Origin: Eublepharis macularius
Taxonomy: Eukaryota; Chordata; Lepidosauria; Squamata; Eublepharidae
Reading direction: 5' to 3'
Assembly (NCBI RefSeq): GCF_028583425.1
Contig: NC_072791.1
Span: forward strand, 40,307,368 to 40,371,367
Length of the DNA stretch: 64,000 nucleotides
Part shown: one piece after another, positions 49,141 through 61,140 of the stretch
How the letters are laid out: the number at the start of each line of letters is the position of its first letter
How positions within the stretch are numbered: the stretch's first letter is position 1
The notes under the pieces: generated by a model
Databases searched by the model: none
What the model was told of the DNA's origin: nothing
Seen by the model: only the letters and a program-made list of their open reading frames with translations
Translations under genes and position numbers: made by a program

Positions 49141-50194
49141 TGTGTATGGTGTTCTAACTCTCTTATGGCGATATTTTTTTTTTAAAAAAATTACAACTTG
49201 ATGTTGCCTGTGTGAGCCACCTGGAGTCTCAGGAGGAAGGAAGGCTCTAAATACTTTAATTAATTAAATTAACGTTCGTGCTGTTAATTAATATGCTGTG
49301 ACGTTCACCAACATATTCTCCCCTCAGATCCAAATTTGCCTCAGTACAAGGCTAGCAGAGAAATTATTACTGCTTCTGTGACACACAATTCTATTGCACT
49401 GCTTGATAAAGAAAATTGTACTCCCCGGGGGACCTCTCATTAGGGAAGCGGAAAGGAAGGGAGGACTGTGGGTGTGCGTGAGCCGTGTTTTTCAGTACTG
49501 TCGGGTCGATCATTTGGAATTCTTGTGGGTGGGCTAGCAGGGTGTCATTAGTGGCTATTATATTAGGGACAATGCAGCACAAGGGCCAGAAGGGTTCATT
49601 TGTGGGTCAGTGATTAGAACCTACTGGTGGTTCTGCCAGAGCAAAGTTTTTAGGCTGCAATGCAGATGGGCTGAATTAGCCAGTGTCTCCTCTAATAGAT
49701 TCATTCATTAGTCAGACCAAAAAATGGATTTTAAATTTAATTTTAATTGGAATTGTCTCCCAGAGGAATGAGGCAGTTGGCAATGATGCCATTGTTGTAA
49801 ACAAAGCAGCCTTAAGATTCCTCCCCCCCTCCCATGCACGCACGCGCACACACACACACACACACACAAAATGATTAGTGATCAGTCTGTGTTGTATTTG
49901 CAAAGGGTGATTGTTATCTCTCATCAGTCCTCATTATCATAATGTCACCCGCCACAACTTAAACACAAGGCAGCTGATGGAACTCACAGGATTTTTGTTT
50001 GCACGCCCAGGAAACAAGAGGGAACTTCATGTTTGCCTGGCATAGGTGAAAAATTTCAAAAGGTGGTTTAAACCTCTCATTTAAAAATGACATTCATAAA
50101 AAGCTGGCTTTTAGTACGATTGATGGCAAGGGAAGGGCACAATTTGAGGAATCCTCTGGGCATATACAGAGTGTACTTTCCTTACTACAACATC
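49141..50194 (+). other. STON2: STON2 intron, repeat-poor A/T-rich block
   Basis: 49240-49930 is free of recognised repeats and rich in TAATTA-type words (TTTAATTAATTAAATTAAC, GTTAATTAATATG, TCATTAGTGGCTATTA). It also holds a short CA run at 49849-49868. It could be conserved regulatory DNA, but that is unproven. Confidence 0.4.
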
Positions 50195-50450
50195 ACCCAG
50201 GAGGAATAGCTTTGTTAGTCTCTGACAGCAGAAGGCAATGGGAGCCTGGTGGCACCTTAAAGACAAACAAACATTTATTTCACTGTGAGCTTTTGTGAAT
50301 TAGAGCTTGCTTCAGCAGATACATGAGCAGTACATCCATCAGGCTGACACTAACACGTATATAAATTAACCTGATGGAAGTACACTTCATGCATCCATTG
50401 AAGTGAGCTCTGACTCACAAAAGCTTATGTTGGAATTAATCTAGTTAGTT
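50195..50450. repeat. Family B repeat, palindromic copy
   Basis: Left GGAATAGCTTTGTTAGTCTC, then GCCTGGTGGCACCTTAAAG, GTGAGCTTTTGTGAATTAG, CAGCAGATACATGAGC. The mirrored half has GAAGTGAGCTCTGACTCAC and AAAAGCTTATGTTGGAATTA. Confidence 0.78.
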
Positions 50451-53319
50451 GTTAAATGACCATTGCGCTCCTGTTTTATTCATGAGATAATCATATCCTG
50501 TCCTGATATGGCAGATTTTAAAAGGTAGCTTTTCCCTGTCAGGCAGTCTTTAAAAAAAAAAAGCAGCTAACCAACCTGGTACTCTTTCTTCCCACCCACT
50601 GCCTTCAGGATGTAGTTAACCCTCAAATCCCTGGACCTATTCCTATTCCGCCTACTCCCTCTTCTAGCCTTATCTGTCTGGGTGTGTCTTGTTTGATTTT
50701 AAAGCAACCTGCTGCATTTTTTCCCCCTGATATGCCCTGCCCACATCACACATCAGGCCAACTGACAGGCAAGGCAACGGCTATGAGTCCTGCTCAAGCA
50801 TGCATAATGCATACTTCCTTGCACCACTCCCACAGACAGCCTCTCACACACACACCCGGCAACTCAAAAGAGAGCCCTGGCTCAGCAGTCATTCTGAAGG
50901 GACTTGCTGAACTGACAGGCGCAGCATACCTACTCTCCGGGGTAAGTGTCACCAAGTTGCCTGGCTTGCTTTGATTTAAGCAGAAGCGGGAGGCTGAGAG
51001 GTTTAGGCACAGTGTGGGAGGAGAGGGAAAGGAGTTGGGGAGTGTGCTGCCTACGATGCTTGAAAATGGCAAAGTCCTCCTAAGTGTAACCTGAGAGCAC
51101 AGAGGTTGAAGGAAAGTCTGCTCTTCTCTAGAGAATGAGCTGGGATCCTCAAAAGATTTGCTTTTTGGACCCCTTTCAAAGCTGTTTCAAAAGAAAACTT
51201 TTGATATAGTTTTTTGGCCCATGAATGTTTAATATAGAATGAACTGGGGGTGGGGTGGGGGGAGTGACTCGATTACCCCAGTCCACCAGACGGAGAAACA
51301 TTGATGCTCTTAGCATATATGCTGGAAGATGCAATTTGATGCACTTTGCAAGGGGTCTGTTCACTCCACTTTTTTAAAAAAGATGGCAAAGTATGAACTT
51401 GGCTCTTTGAAATATAAAATATCAGCAAAACTGATTGTGAGTGTGCTTGTACATAGACTTTTTTCCCCTTCAAAAGAGAATTAAGCATGTAGTGCTGTTT
51501 GGGAAAATTGTGCTTAAATATTGTTAGGGGATTTATTTTGACATTTCTCTGTGTCTAATTCAACTAGAAGCCCCACACTGACGAGAATGTACTTAGGATT
51601 TAAAGAGAATCTCCATATTTTATTCTTAACATTCACAAATGCCGTACTCCAAACTGAAAGGTGTTCTTGGTGTTGCTTGTGAAAACTGCCCTCTCTTTAA
51701 AGGACATTAGAGAGGCTAAGTTGCAGAGAATGGAATATTTCTAAGGGAATAATCTGATGAATGCTTAGCTAGTTGAATTCAGTGGGACTTACTTCTGAGT
51801 AAATAGGCAGGAGATTGGATTGCATGGTTGTTCCCTAAGTAATTCTTAAGTACCAACAGGAGCAGGGCTTTTTCTGTGCATGTGATAGTAGTCACCCGTA
51901 CTGAGTACTGGTACTTTTTATGGGATTCTCCCAAGCCCTGAGTAGGGAACTGGTAGAAATTGATGCAACCTTATATATATAAGTACCGGCACCTTTTTAC
52001 AACAACAACACAAAAATGCTGAATACAAGAAAGAAAACAGAAGGGAAGCGTTTTTTTAAAAAAGCTAAATTGACATTCAAGTCAAGTTTGCATTTAAATT
52101 ATAGGTTTAACAAACTTTCTTTAATCATTACATTCAAAAAATGGTCTATAAATGGTTCTCTGTGATATTACAAACCAGAGTAGTAAGAAGGCAAGTGAAG
52201 GATTTGATTTAATCCAGTGACTGCATTGTTAAGAGATGTGATGTCTGACTTTTTCGCATTTGTGCAAAACTCATTGCCTCAGTGAAAACATTTGAAAGCT
52301 ATGCCTTCCGTGAGGAAAGCAAGGTCCTTTGCTGGCAAGTCCATGAGAACCAAGAGGGGACGTTAAGTTGATACTGGCTTCCTTTTTGGAAAAAAAAAGT
52401 CATTCTCTGTTATTTTTAAACAGGCCTTTGAGCATCAAACTGATTACCACTAAAAGTATGGAAGTTCTGGCAATGCATTTCAAGACAGCCTAAGGAATCA
52501 AGAATATTATTTTTTTTTAAAAAAAGGCATTATTACTTTTGAAAACTCTGGCTGCATTTTCAAACAGAGCAATTTGTACAGAAACAGCAATAATCATGTT
52601 CAAGCCTGGAATTCAAATTGCTTTCCACACTGATTTGCTTATCGTTTCCCTCTTCCATACTGTTTGCCAAATTAATAATGCCATCTGTTGAGTAAGTTTG
52701 AATCCATCATTATTCTTATTTTCCCCTTAAAAATTATGCAATTGCAAAATTTTAAGATTGCGAAATTGTGCAATCTCAACAAAAAGTATTCTGAGGTTCC
52801 TTTTCATTGTTTGTAGCCGTTAAGCTTATTAAAAGACACCTCAGCAATTTAATCTGAAACAGGAGCTGTTTTAGTCCATTGTAGTGAAATCAAAAGTCCT
52901 GCTGTATCTTAAAGACTAATACATTTGTCAGGCTTTCAGAAAAGGTCTGTTTGCATGCATTTAATTATACGGACTCTGGCTTAGGAAAGTTGATGTTGCA
53001 ATAAATGTTTTATGAATACAGTTAGTTATTTTTAATCATTAAGATACCATAGGATTCTTAGAAAGTATGTCTTATGCCTGTCCTTTTTTCAAGAGGGACT
53101 AGAAATAGCCTTATATTTCAGAATGAATATATATCAAAATTCTTATTGCTATATGGAAACTGATTTCTCCCCCCCCCAAAAAAGAGATATCAAAATACGT
53201 ATATGATGCAATGTACTTGCAGTAAGTGCTTGTTATGCATAGCAGCTTGTAGACAACAATCATAGCATTCTACCCAGAAACATGCAAAGCAATAATATAT
53301 TTCAGAGCATGGTCAAAGT
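50451..53319 (+). other. STON2: STON2 intron, mostly unrecognised
   Basis: Contains a palindromic repeat piece at 51770-51835 (GAATTCAGTGGGACTTACTTCTG, GGATTGCATGG) and a family B fragment at 52868-52945 (GAAATCAAAAGTCCTGCTG). Around 52000-52860 is A/T-rich, apparently single-copy DNA. No exon is supported. Confidence 0.45.
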
Positions 53320-53485
53320 GTATTTGTTGCCAGGTAAGCATAGCCCAGCCATGGCTAGCAGGGCTTATGAGGTCATCTTCAGAACAAATTACTGTAATGC
53401 TGTCTGCATGGAGCTGTCCTTGAAGGCATTTGGAGACTTCAATTAGTCCAGAATGCAGCAACAAGACTGCTAGCTGAAAATGGAC
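53320..53485 (+). repeat. L2-type LINE ORF2 fragment
   Basis: Translation RTNYCNAVCMELSLKAF resembles the SRLDYCNALYxGLPLK motif of L2/CR1 ORF2, followed by an SRMQQQDC segment like QNAAAR. A very short decayed piece. Confidence 0.6.
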
Positions 53486-53544
53486 TACAGGTAGTGTATA
53501 ACAGGTAGATCTTATAAACATATGATCTGTACTTGTGATTGTGT

Positions 53545-53760
53545 AAAGTACTGTCATGTTGCAGCCAAGTTATGGTGACCCCATAGAGTTTTCAAGGCAT
53601 AAGAGTAACAGAGGTGGTTTGCCATTGCTTGCCTCTGCACAGGGACCCTAGTCTTCCTTGGAGGTCTCCCATCCAATTATTAACCAAACCCAACTCTACT
53701 TACTTTTTGAGACCTGATGAGATTGAGTTAGGGAGCACCTTGCAATCCTAGAGGTGGCAC
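53545..53760 (-). repeat. 5S rRNA-derived SINE
   Basis: Starts with a BovB-like tail (CAGCCAAGTTATGGTGACCCC), then TTTTCAAGGCATAAGAGTAAC, AGAGGTGGTTTGCCATTGC, TTGGAGGTCTCCCATCCAAT and a diverged 5S head (TTGAGACCTGATGAGATTGAG). Confidence 0.88.
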
Positions 53761-53794
53761 ATAAAAATGTTAATGTTGTATGTGGTGGTGGAGA

Positions 53795-53998
53795 GTGTCC
53801 TCAGGTCATAGGTGACGGATGGCAACCCTTGGCGGGGTTTTCATGGCAAGTGACTAACAGAGGTGGTTTGCCATTGCCTGCCTCTGCAACTCTGGTCTTT
53901 GTTGGAGGTCTCCAATCCAATTACTAACCAAGGCCAGCCCTGCTTAGCTTCTGTGATCTGGTAAGATCAAGGTCACCTGGGCTATCCAGGTTGAGGCA
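53795..53998 (-). repeat. 5S rRNA-derived SINE, second of an adjacent pair
   Basis: Same order as its neighbour: GGGGTTTTCATGGCAAGTGAC, AGAGGTGGTTTGCCATTGCC, GTCTCCAATCCAATTACTAAC, CCCTGCTTAGCTTCTGTGATC and TGGTAAGATCAAGGTCACCTG. Same orientation, about 35 bp apart; the heads differ, so it is a separate insertion rather than a local duplication. Confidence 0.88.
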
Positions 53999-54869
53999 AT
54001 TTGTCTGCCGGTACATGTATAAACTATTGTTCTATTATGATTGCAGTCATAGGGTGGCACTCAATAACAGTTCCACAATTTACCTTTATAAGTAGAGTTA
54101 AATTTTGCTGATGCTACCATCTACAAACTGACACTGTCTGCCCCCCAACTACACTGATGCATTTCCATAAAGAACAAAGAGTGTGGCCCTCTTTAGATTA
54201 AGGTTCTAGACTCTTAGAGGGGTTGATAAATATAGCTTATAAATACTGCTTTATTTCACACTGGTCAGGCAGAATGTGGAATCAGCCAGGCAGATGTGGG
54301 ACTGTGTTTTGGGATTCCCCCTCCCCCCCCCCATTCTCTGTTATCGTTATCCTTCAAGGGAAAGAAAGCTTGGTTTCTTGTGGTTTTCAGTGAAGACAAT
54401 ACACTTACTCAACCCTCTTGTTTATGCACTTTCTCATTCAAGCTTTATTTTAGATCCTCATTTCTCATCCCCTAACGCTGTTTGCCTCAAAGCAGTTATT
54501 TTATTTATCAAGAGGTAAATATTAAAACATGTACACAATAGCTACATGATCTAATCATTTAATGTACAGTTAAGGTCGTTTATGAACTGTGTATAGTTAT
54601 TGGTTAGCCTATTGCTTATCAAGAGATTTTAAAAGTGCAAGTGAATGAAACTAATAAAAAGTGTGGCAGATGAAAATGAAACAAATGAGAACTTTTGGTT
54701 CTCTTTCTTGGGGCGGGGGAAGGGTTCATTAAGGGTGTGGCAGTGGCAACTTGGTCCTGTCAAGACAGATTGCTTTGAGTGTTCAAGTGGCTGGCAGGAT
54801 GTAGTGAAGTATTTGTTCAATACAAGATCTAATTTCAGCTTCCTTGCAAGATTCTCATACAGGATGTGA
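53999..54869 (+). other. STON2: STON2 intron, unrecognised
   Basis: No repeat is named. A C run lies at 54321-54332. Confidence 0.45.
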
Positions 54870-55150
54870 TCCAGAAATCGCATTGTCTTCCTTCCTGAAT
54901 CTTGCCATACTATTCCATGCTGCAGTAACCTGGAGAGCAGATTACTGCTTTGTGCTCTGTGTGGAGCTACCCTTGAAGACTGTTCAGAAGCTGCAGTTGG
55001 TACAGAAGAGGGTGGCTCACTTGTTGGTTAGAGCCCACCAGTAGGAGCCCATTAAACCTATCTTGGACAAAACTGATTGATCCTGTGCTTCTGGGTCCAG
55101 TTCAGGGTGCTGGTTAGGGCATTTCTATGGTGCTTTTCTTCCTTTAGAGG
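54870..55150 (+). repeat. L2-type LINE ORF2 fragment
   Basis: The frame reads WRADYCFVLCVELPLKTVQK then LQLVQKRVAHLLVRAHQ, the classic DYCNxLxxGLPxxxxxKLQxVQNxAAR block of L2/CR1 ORF2, ending in a TAG. A further SGSSSGCW-like stretch follows. Confidence 0.8.
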
Positions 55151-55299
55151 CCCCAAATGCCTTACAATAAAGGTGGCACTCAGCACACCTGTACACCATC
55201 TCAGACTGGGTTGCTGTGTCCCACCAAAGTAAAAGCAGAGAGAGGGGAGGTGCAGGAGATGGGGGCAACAGTTACTCACCCACATTCATGTCCCAGGTC

Positions 55300-55575
55300 A
55301 ATTCCATCATTTTCAGTACTACCCAGAAGCAACAGGTCACACCAGGGCAGATGAAGTAAAAATTGCCCCCAAACATAGTGTTTGGGGGGCAGTTTTTACA
55401 AACTAAGGCCCTGGCATGACCTGTCTCTTCTGGGCTGCACCAGAAATGACATAATCAGCCTGGAAACAGGTATACAAGTGCCTCCAATTCCCCCTGCTGG
55501 CCAGGTGAACCATGGAAGGATGTGGAGGCTGGGGATGGGGCATCCCTTGCTATAGACGGGGACCTGGCAACCCTG
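55300..55575. mobile_element. hAT-like fold-back element, 5' end missing
   Basis: Inverted arms ACCCAGAAGCAACAGGTCAC and GACCTGTCTCTTCTGGGCT enclose a centre ATTGCCCCCAAACA with TGTTTGGGGGGCAGT. The right end reads GACCTGGCAACCCTG, the family terminus. The matching left terminus was not seen. Confidence 0.75.
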
Positions 55576-55900
55576 ATCTCAGATCTTCCCATATATTCTT
55601 TGTAGTAGAGCCCTCTGGTAAAGTTTTTCTATCAGCTACTTTCCTGGTTTTGACCTTGTGAAACGCTGTCCTTGAGGATAAGATATTTTGCCTCCTTTCA
55701 CAAAATAGGCATGGCTGTATTTTTCAAACAAGCTTTCAGCAGATTACTCAGAGCTATATGGTGAAATGCTTTGGAGATATGGGATAGTTTATTGATTGAT
55801 GTTGTTCTTTGAGCCTGACTTGTTTATGGTTTTAATTGTGTTGTTGTCTGCTGGTTTGGAGTTTCCAAAGTACGTTGAGGTAACATAATTGGTGGAAAAG

Positions 55901-56106
55901 TTATAGTTATATTGCCACCTTTAATACAGAATTACAGCTGATCTCCATACTACAGAGATCAGTTCTCTTGTAGAAAATGGCAACTTCAGAGGGCAGAGTC
56001 TATGGTACACCATAGATTCTAAGTGTAATCCCTCTCCAAATTCCTTCTTCCACAGGTACTACACCCAAATCTCCCAGAATTTCCCAGGTTGGAGCTGGTA
56101 ACCCTA
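55901..56106 (-). mobile_element. hAT-like short element, family A, worn
   Basis: The right end CAGGTTGGAGCTGGTAACCCTA is clear; the left end is degraded (TATATTGCCACC). The body has TACAGCTGATCTCCATACTAC, GTAGAAAATGGCAACTTC and CACCCAAATCTCCCAGAATTT. Confidence 0.78.
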
Positions 56107-57845
56107 GCCAATAAATTATTTTAATAACCTCAAATATGATCAGCAAGAGGCAGAGGGTAAACTGGACATTTATGGGTTTACAGAACCTTACAAAAGTATA
56201 GCTGATACTTAAGAGGCTGTTGAAGCGCTCAGAGAAAGGGGCTGTCTGGATATAGAAGAGAACTTAAGGGATATCAAACCCCTCTCCAGGGGTTTGGCTA
56301 GGGAGAATGCTGACGCACTATGGGTGATACATAAAGCATTATCTCCAACTACACTGTATTCTGAGGTAAATATTGCACAATTACTTATCTATCAGTTGTT
56401 TGCTGGATTGTGAACTTGCTGACCATAGAGGAACAAGTGAGCAAAGATGGATTCCAGTTGCCATGGTATGGTGACAGGATAAAACTGCTACATCATGTGC
56501 TGGAATCACAGCCTGTGTTGTCCTAGAAAACCTTCAAAATATGGGTTAAGTCGTTTGTAGCCTATAAACATGAGACATCTAGACAAGTCAGCCCATGTAG
56601 AGTGTGGATGGGAAACAAACCTACATGTGATTGGCCCTGCCTTTTCCTGTGGTTGTCACAAGTGGGCACAGTAGGCATGGTGCCCATGTGAGATGAATGC
56701 ATGTAGGCAAGAGGTGGGACCAACACATTCTGTCATGAGAGGGTAGGACAGCACCCCTGATTCTTGTCTATGTATACACTGGCAATGTACAGAATGGTGG
56801 TGATTTAGAACTGCTGTTTTCTGTGCATGTGCAGAAAATGTTATTATTTGATTATTTGGTGTGGGGGGGTTAAACACGCCAATGTTTTTGTCTTCACTTT
56901 TGACATTTTTTTTCCTGCAAGCCTGGAGGATGCCCCAGGTTTGGGCTATTTAAATACTGTCCCAGCTGTATGTAGTTTGTCATAAAAACACAGCTCCTAG
57001 AATAATTCTTAAGAGGTTCCCCATGATATGAAGAAGTTTTGGCCATGGTGAGGCAGCCACATGAGGTGAAAAGTGTGTGCATTTGCTCTGTCATTCCAGA
57101 ATAATTCAATCAATATTATTCATTTAGTGATGCTGCCATTTACAGAATGGTGCACCTCTTGTTTGCTTTTCCTCTGTGGTGGTACATGAAGCATTCCTGC
57201 AATTCACAGAAAGTATCTCTAGAAAACACAACAGATCCTACATTAACTACCTGTTCAAAATTTAGCATTTTTTCTCTTCAGTGATGTCCTGCTAAGGAGC
57301 AGGAACAGAGAAAGAAACCCATCTTTCTCAAACATCGTGCTTAATTTTAGAGACTTCAGAAGCAGGATAAAGTTTGTTTCATCCCTTCTTCCATGTCTCT
57401 TTTACAACCGTCTCATTGCCTACAGGTCCAGTTGTGGCCAGACACACAAAGACTGAAATATTCTCAGGAATGCTGATCTAGCAGCATTTCTGTCTTGACT
57501 TGAAGAATTGGAACTTTTACAAAAGAGGCTAGCCCAGGCTTCCAAACTTTCAGAATCTGCAAATTGAATGAAAAGGTTATGCTAAACAGCATATATTAAT
57601 GATCTATAACACAGTAACAGCATTTAGAAATGACACGTTCCAAACTAGAATGTGTTCTCAACATTATTTGGTGGAAAAGTAAAAACTCTTTGGTTATCTG
57701 GTTTAGCCCCAAGAATGTCAGCTGAAGTCAAAAAGCTTCAGTATGATTTTAAATAATGTGTAAATTACAGCTGTTGTCCCTTTCTCACTCCCTTGGTAAA
57801 CATTTAAATTGGATGTTGTCTGAAGAAAAATAAAAACAGAACATA
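56107..57845 (+). other. STON2: STON2 intron, unrecognised
   Basis: No named repeat, exon or RNA gene. The sequence near 56220-56530 could be an old LINE piece, but I could not place it. Confidence 0.4.
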
Positions 57846-57968
57846 ATGGGCGCAACCTTGGCAAAAGATAGTCATAACAAAGATGACGATCCTATGTACA
57901 TTTATTTATTTGTGAGTAAGCCCACTGAACCACAGTGGGGCTTACATGTTTGTAAAGAGTGTGCTGTA
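57846..57968. repeat. Palindromic repeat (GTAAGCCC/GGGCTTAC type) interrupted by L1
   Basis: GTGAGTAAGCCCACTGAACC and CAGTGGGGCTTACATG form a hairpin. Related short pieces occur near 10960, 15735, 26870, 37950 and 51780. The L1-type insertion splits it at 57968. Confidence 0.6.
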
Positions 57969-58438
57969 TATAGAGTGGTGTGGGACCACCTTATGATGGA
58001 AAAGATCACAGACAGAATTCGAGCATTGCATAACCCCTCCAAACCTACACAATTTTACGCACAATGGTACCCTTTCCTGGAATTTTTATCTCAGAATGAA
58101 TGGCTGATCTCTAAGCTACCTCACTACGCGATTATAAACCCCGAAATTTGAAATATGGATTTACTCTGCGACATAATGGATGTGCCTGTACATGATTCTC
58201 CCGATGCTGTTATAATTAGCTTGCTTAACACTGTATTAGACTCCTGTTGATTATGTATAATATTTGCACACTTGAATATTGCCAACTGTTAGTGTTTTGA
58301 TGTTTATGTATTGTTGTATCCGAACATTGTTACGTATGATGTCATCTTTTTTCTACGCATTTACTGTTGATCTTGTTACTTGTTACACTTTCAATAAAAT
58401 TTTTTGAAACTAAAAAAAAAAAAAAAAAAAAAAAAAAA
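57969..58438 (+). mobile_element. L1-type LINE, 5'-truncated, young insertion
   Basis: Flanked by a perfect direct repeat AAAGAGTGTGCTGTA (57954-57968 and 58436-58450). The element starts inside ORF2 and encodes WDHLMMEKITDRIRALHN and FYAQWYPFLEFLSQ before a TGA at 58149-58151. The QWYPFLEFL block resembles the W-x-P-F-L end of L1-type ORF2. A 3' UTR follows with AATAAA at 58393-58398 and about 26 uninterrupted A. The perfect duplication and clean tail mark it as the youngest insertion here. L1 clade is by resemblance. Confidence 0.85.
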
Positions 58439-58450
58439 GAGTGTGCTGTA

Positions 58451-59655
58451 AGGCTGCACTTCTGTCTTGAGAATCTCGCTTAATTCAATTAACCTTGCTG
58501 GGATCCAAGCATCCCAGCTACATGGAAAACCAAATTCCACTTAAGAGCCATTTTTTTGCCTGACCTGCAGCAGGATGAGATGATGGTAGAATAGAATGAA
58601 CCAGAGCAGAAGGGGGAAAAACCACTTTTGAATGCTGTCCATTGTGACAATTTAAGAAACAAAACAGAAAAAAACAGTACTCCAAAGGAAAGATTTTATC
58701 CCAGCCTGCTGTGCTAGTTTTATTCTTGCAGGGAGAATTTTCCATATGTGAGAACTTGGAAATGTGGTTCTCCAGCTGCAATCTGAAATGATATAGCCCA
58801 TTCTACACTGCTGCCTCATTGTTGTGGCAGGTGTGGACCATGTCTCAGATCTAAATCATATTCTCTTTTCACTAAATAATGTCCTCCTCTCCTTGTTCAG
58901 AATTCTCAGGAACTCTGGAGGTGTGTGTGTGTGTCCCATCTGCAGTGTGAACAGCTGGCAAGGCAGGAGATGCTTCAGCACCTGGCAGGCTTACTACATC
59001 ATGCATTCTCCAGAAGCAAAAAGGAAGCGGTGCAACAGCCTCGCACTAACCTGTCCTCAGCAGTTGTGGATAGGATTGTCAACACCTGGAAGGCACAAAT
59101 CTGGCAAGGGTCAAGGGATGGAGCCCCTGTGTCCAGGAAAAGTAAGAAGGGGTCAAAGGGTGGAGCCAACAAAAAGTACTAATTCAGCCAAAAGTGTGCG
59201 CACACATGCACTCATGCACGCACACACACATACAACTTCTCCTTAGCCAAAGACAGCTGTAGTGTTTAGAGAAGCAACTTTTGAGGTACAAAATGGGGTA
59301 AAAACTGACTGCAAGCCTAGAACTGCAAAGATCTTATAGACACAGCATACCAAAGTCATTTGCCTTTAAAAAGCAACAAATCCAGCCCTCACCTCTATTC
59401 CCCCTATTACACGACAGGAAGGGGAGAGTCCCCATGTGGCAACTGGCCAGGAGAGGAAAAAATTGGTCATGGCTGTGGAAATCTGGTTAGCTGGCAACTC
59501 TAGTGGTGGCTACCTTTTTATAACTTGCTACAGTTGTTGAAGAAGCAGGGCTTGATGCAGGACCGCAACCAAAACTTCGCTTTTTTCTGTCAGAATTACT
59601 TATTAGTTCTTTACTGTTAATACTGAAGCAGGCTGTGTTTTACGATACATTAGTG
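58451..59655 (+). other. STON2: STON2 intron, unrecognised
   Basis: Includes short GT and CA runs (58919-58934, 59200-59231). Small open frames have no recognisable product. Confidence 0.4.
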
Positions 59656-60055
59656 CTAAGAGACCATCAGAGCTCCATTTGAAAGTGACAAGATTTTCAG
59701 AGTACAAGCTTTTGAGAGTCAAAGTTCCCTTCATTGGATACAACTAGGAATGGAGATCCCTGGGCCTTTATATCCCACTCAGTATACATCCCTCTTTTTT
59801 TGCTACACTCCTCCCACTTCCAAAGTGGGATATAAAGGTGCAGGATCTCCATTCCTACTGGCATCTGATTAAAGGAGTTATGACTCTCAATATACCATGA
59901 AAAACCTCTTGGTCTTTAAAGTGCCACTGGAGTCAAATCTTACTGTTCTAGTGCTGAGCAAGATTCCAGTCCCGTAGCACTTTAAAGACCAACAAAGAGT
60001 TTCCAGAGCCTAATCTTTCAAGAGCCAAGCTCCCTTGGTCAGATCTACTTTTCTA
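59656..60055. repeat. Family B repeat: palindromic copy plus partial copy
   Basis: 59656-59955 folds on itself: GGAATGGAGATCC and GGCCTTTATATCCCAC pair with GTGGGATATAAAGGTGC and GGATCTCCATTCC, with outer arms CAAGCTTTTGAGAGTCAAAG and TATGACTCTCAATATACC. 59956-60055 repeats the outer half (GTAGCACTTTAAAGACCAAC, AATCTTTCAAGAGCCAAG). Confidence 0.8.
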
Positions 60056-60882
60056 GTGTTGTTTGGGTGTCTTCGCTTCTCTGCTATTTTTTTGCTCCAG
60101 TTCACGAAAGTGTTAAGAAGTGTTGCTTCATTATGAGAGCCTGGCTGTGTGCTGGGCAGTGATATAGAACTGATAGGCTCATAGAACATGCAGTGTGATT
60201 CTGCCACTGATTCAAGTTTGCCTGGCTGCTATAGCAACAGGTTGAGGGTGTTTTCCCCCCATGGAGTTGTTCAGAAGAGCCTGCTTTGCAGACGGCTGTG
60301 TTGTCTGCAGTATAGTCATCCCCTCCCCCAAGTATGGATCTTTATCCTCTAGAGAAAGAGCTAATGCAAAAGAGAACACAGAGGGTGGGTTTCCAGAAAA
60401 GGGGACGGTGATGGAAAAGCTTCCCTAATGTATACCGTTAAGTCTCAAGGAATGTCTCCTCAATCAAGAAGATCAGGACAAAGGAGCAGCGCAGCATTTT
60501 CAGCACGTCATGGTGTGGATTATGAAGGGAAGCATGGCTAATCATCTTGGGCTGAAAGTTTATCACCTGCTAGGAAACAGAATGAGTCGTAGTTGTTACT
60601 ATTATTATCTTCATTGATAATTGACCTTTGTTACTGAGACTTAAAAGCAGATTACGGAATTGGCCAGGTTATTTAGCTGTGAATGGCTCAACTACAGCCT
60701 TTCCATATGAGACCCAATGTATCTGTGCAACCTCATCTGTGCAGGCAGTTCCAAAATGTGCATCCCATGGAGATTGGGCTGCTTCAGCTACAACATTGCA
60801 ACTCTTTTTGGACAGAATGTTATGCATCATAATGTGAAGATAGTGTAGCAGTTACTGTCTCATACGACTCCCAGTCTCCACC
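60056..60882 (+). other. STON2: STON2 intron, unrecognised
   Basis: No repeat, RNA gene or exon is supported. Confidence 0.45.
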
Positions 60883-61140
60883 AGAGCCAGTTTGGTGTAG
60901 TGGTTAAGAGTGGCAGGACTCTGATCTGGAGAACTGGGTTTGAGTCCCCACTGCTCCGCTTGAAGCCAGCTGGGTGACCTTGGGTCAGTCGTAGCTCTCT
61001 CAGAGCTCTCTCAACTCCACCCACCTCATAGGGTGATTGTTGTGGGGATAATAATAACATACTTTTAAACTGCTCTGAGTGGACGTTAAGTTGTCCTAAA
61101 GGGTGGTATATAAATCTAATGTTATTATTATGTTGTTATT
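60883..61140 (+). repeat. MIR-like CORE-SINE, best-preserved copy
   Basis: tRNA-like head AGAGCCAGTTTGGTGTAGTG with A box, B box GGGTTTGAGTCCC, then GCCAGCTGGGTGACCTTGGG, CTCATAGGGTGATTGTTGTG core and a tail AACTGCTCTGAGTGGACG ... GGGTGGTATATAAATC followed by TTATTA repeats. Fully structured and little diverged, so younger than the other copies. Confidence 0.92.

Noticed and set aside
53545-53998. Local tandem duplication of one SINE
   Set aside because: The two 5S-type copies differ through head and body more than a recent duplication would allow, so two insertions are more likely.
60883-60960. Possible tRNA gene
   Set aside because: A and B boxes are present, but the sequence continues into a CORE-SINE body, the 3' acceptor half does not pair, and family copies occur elsewhere in the window.
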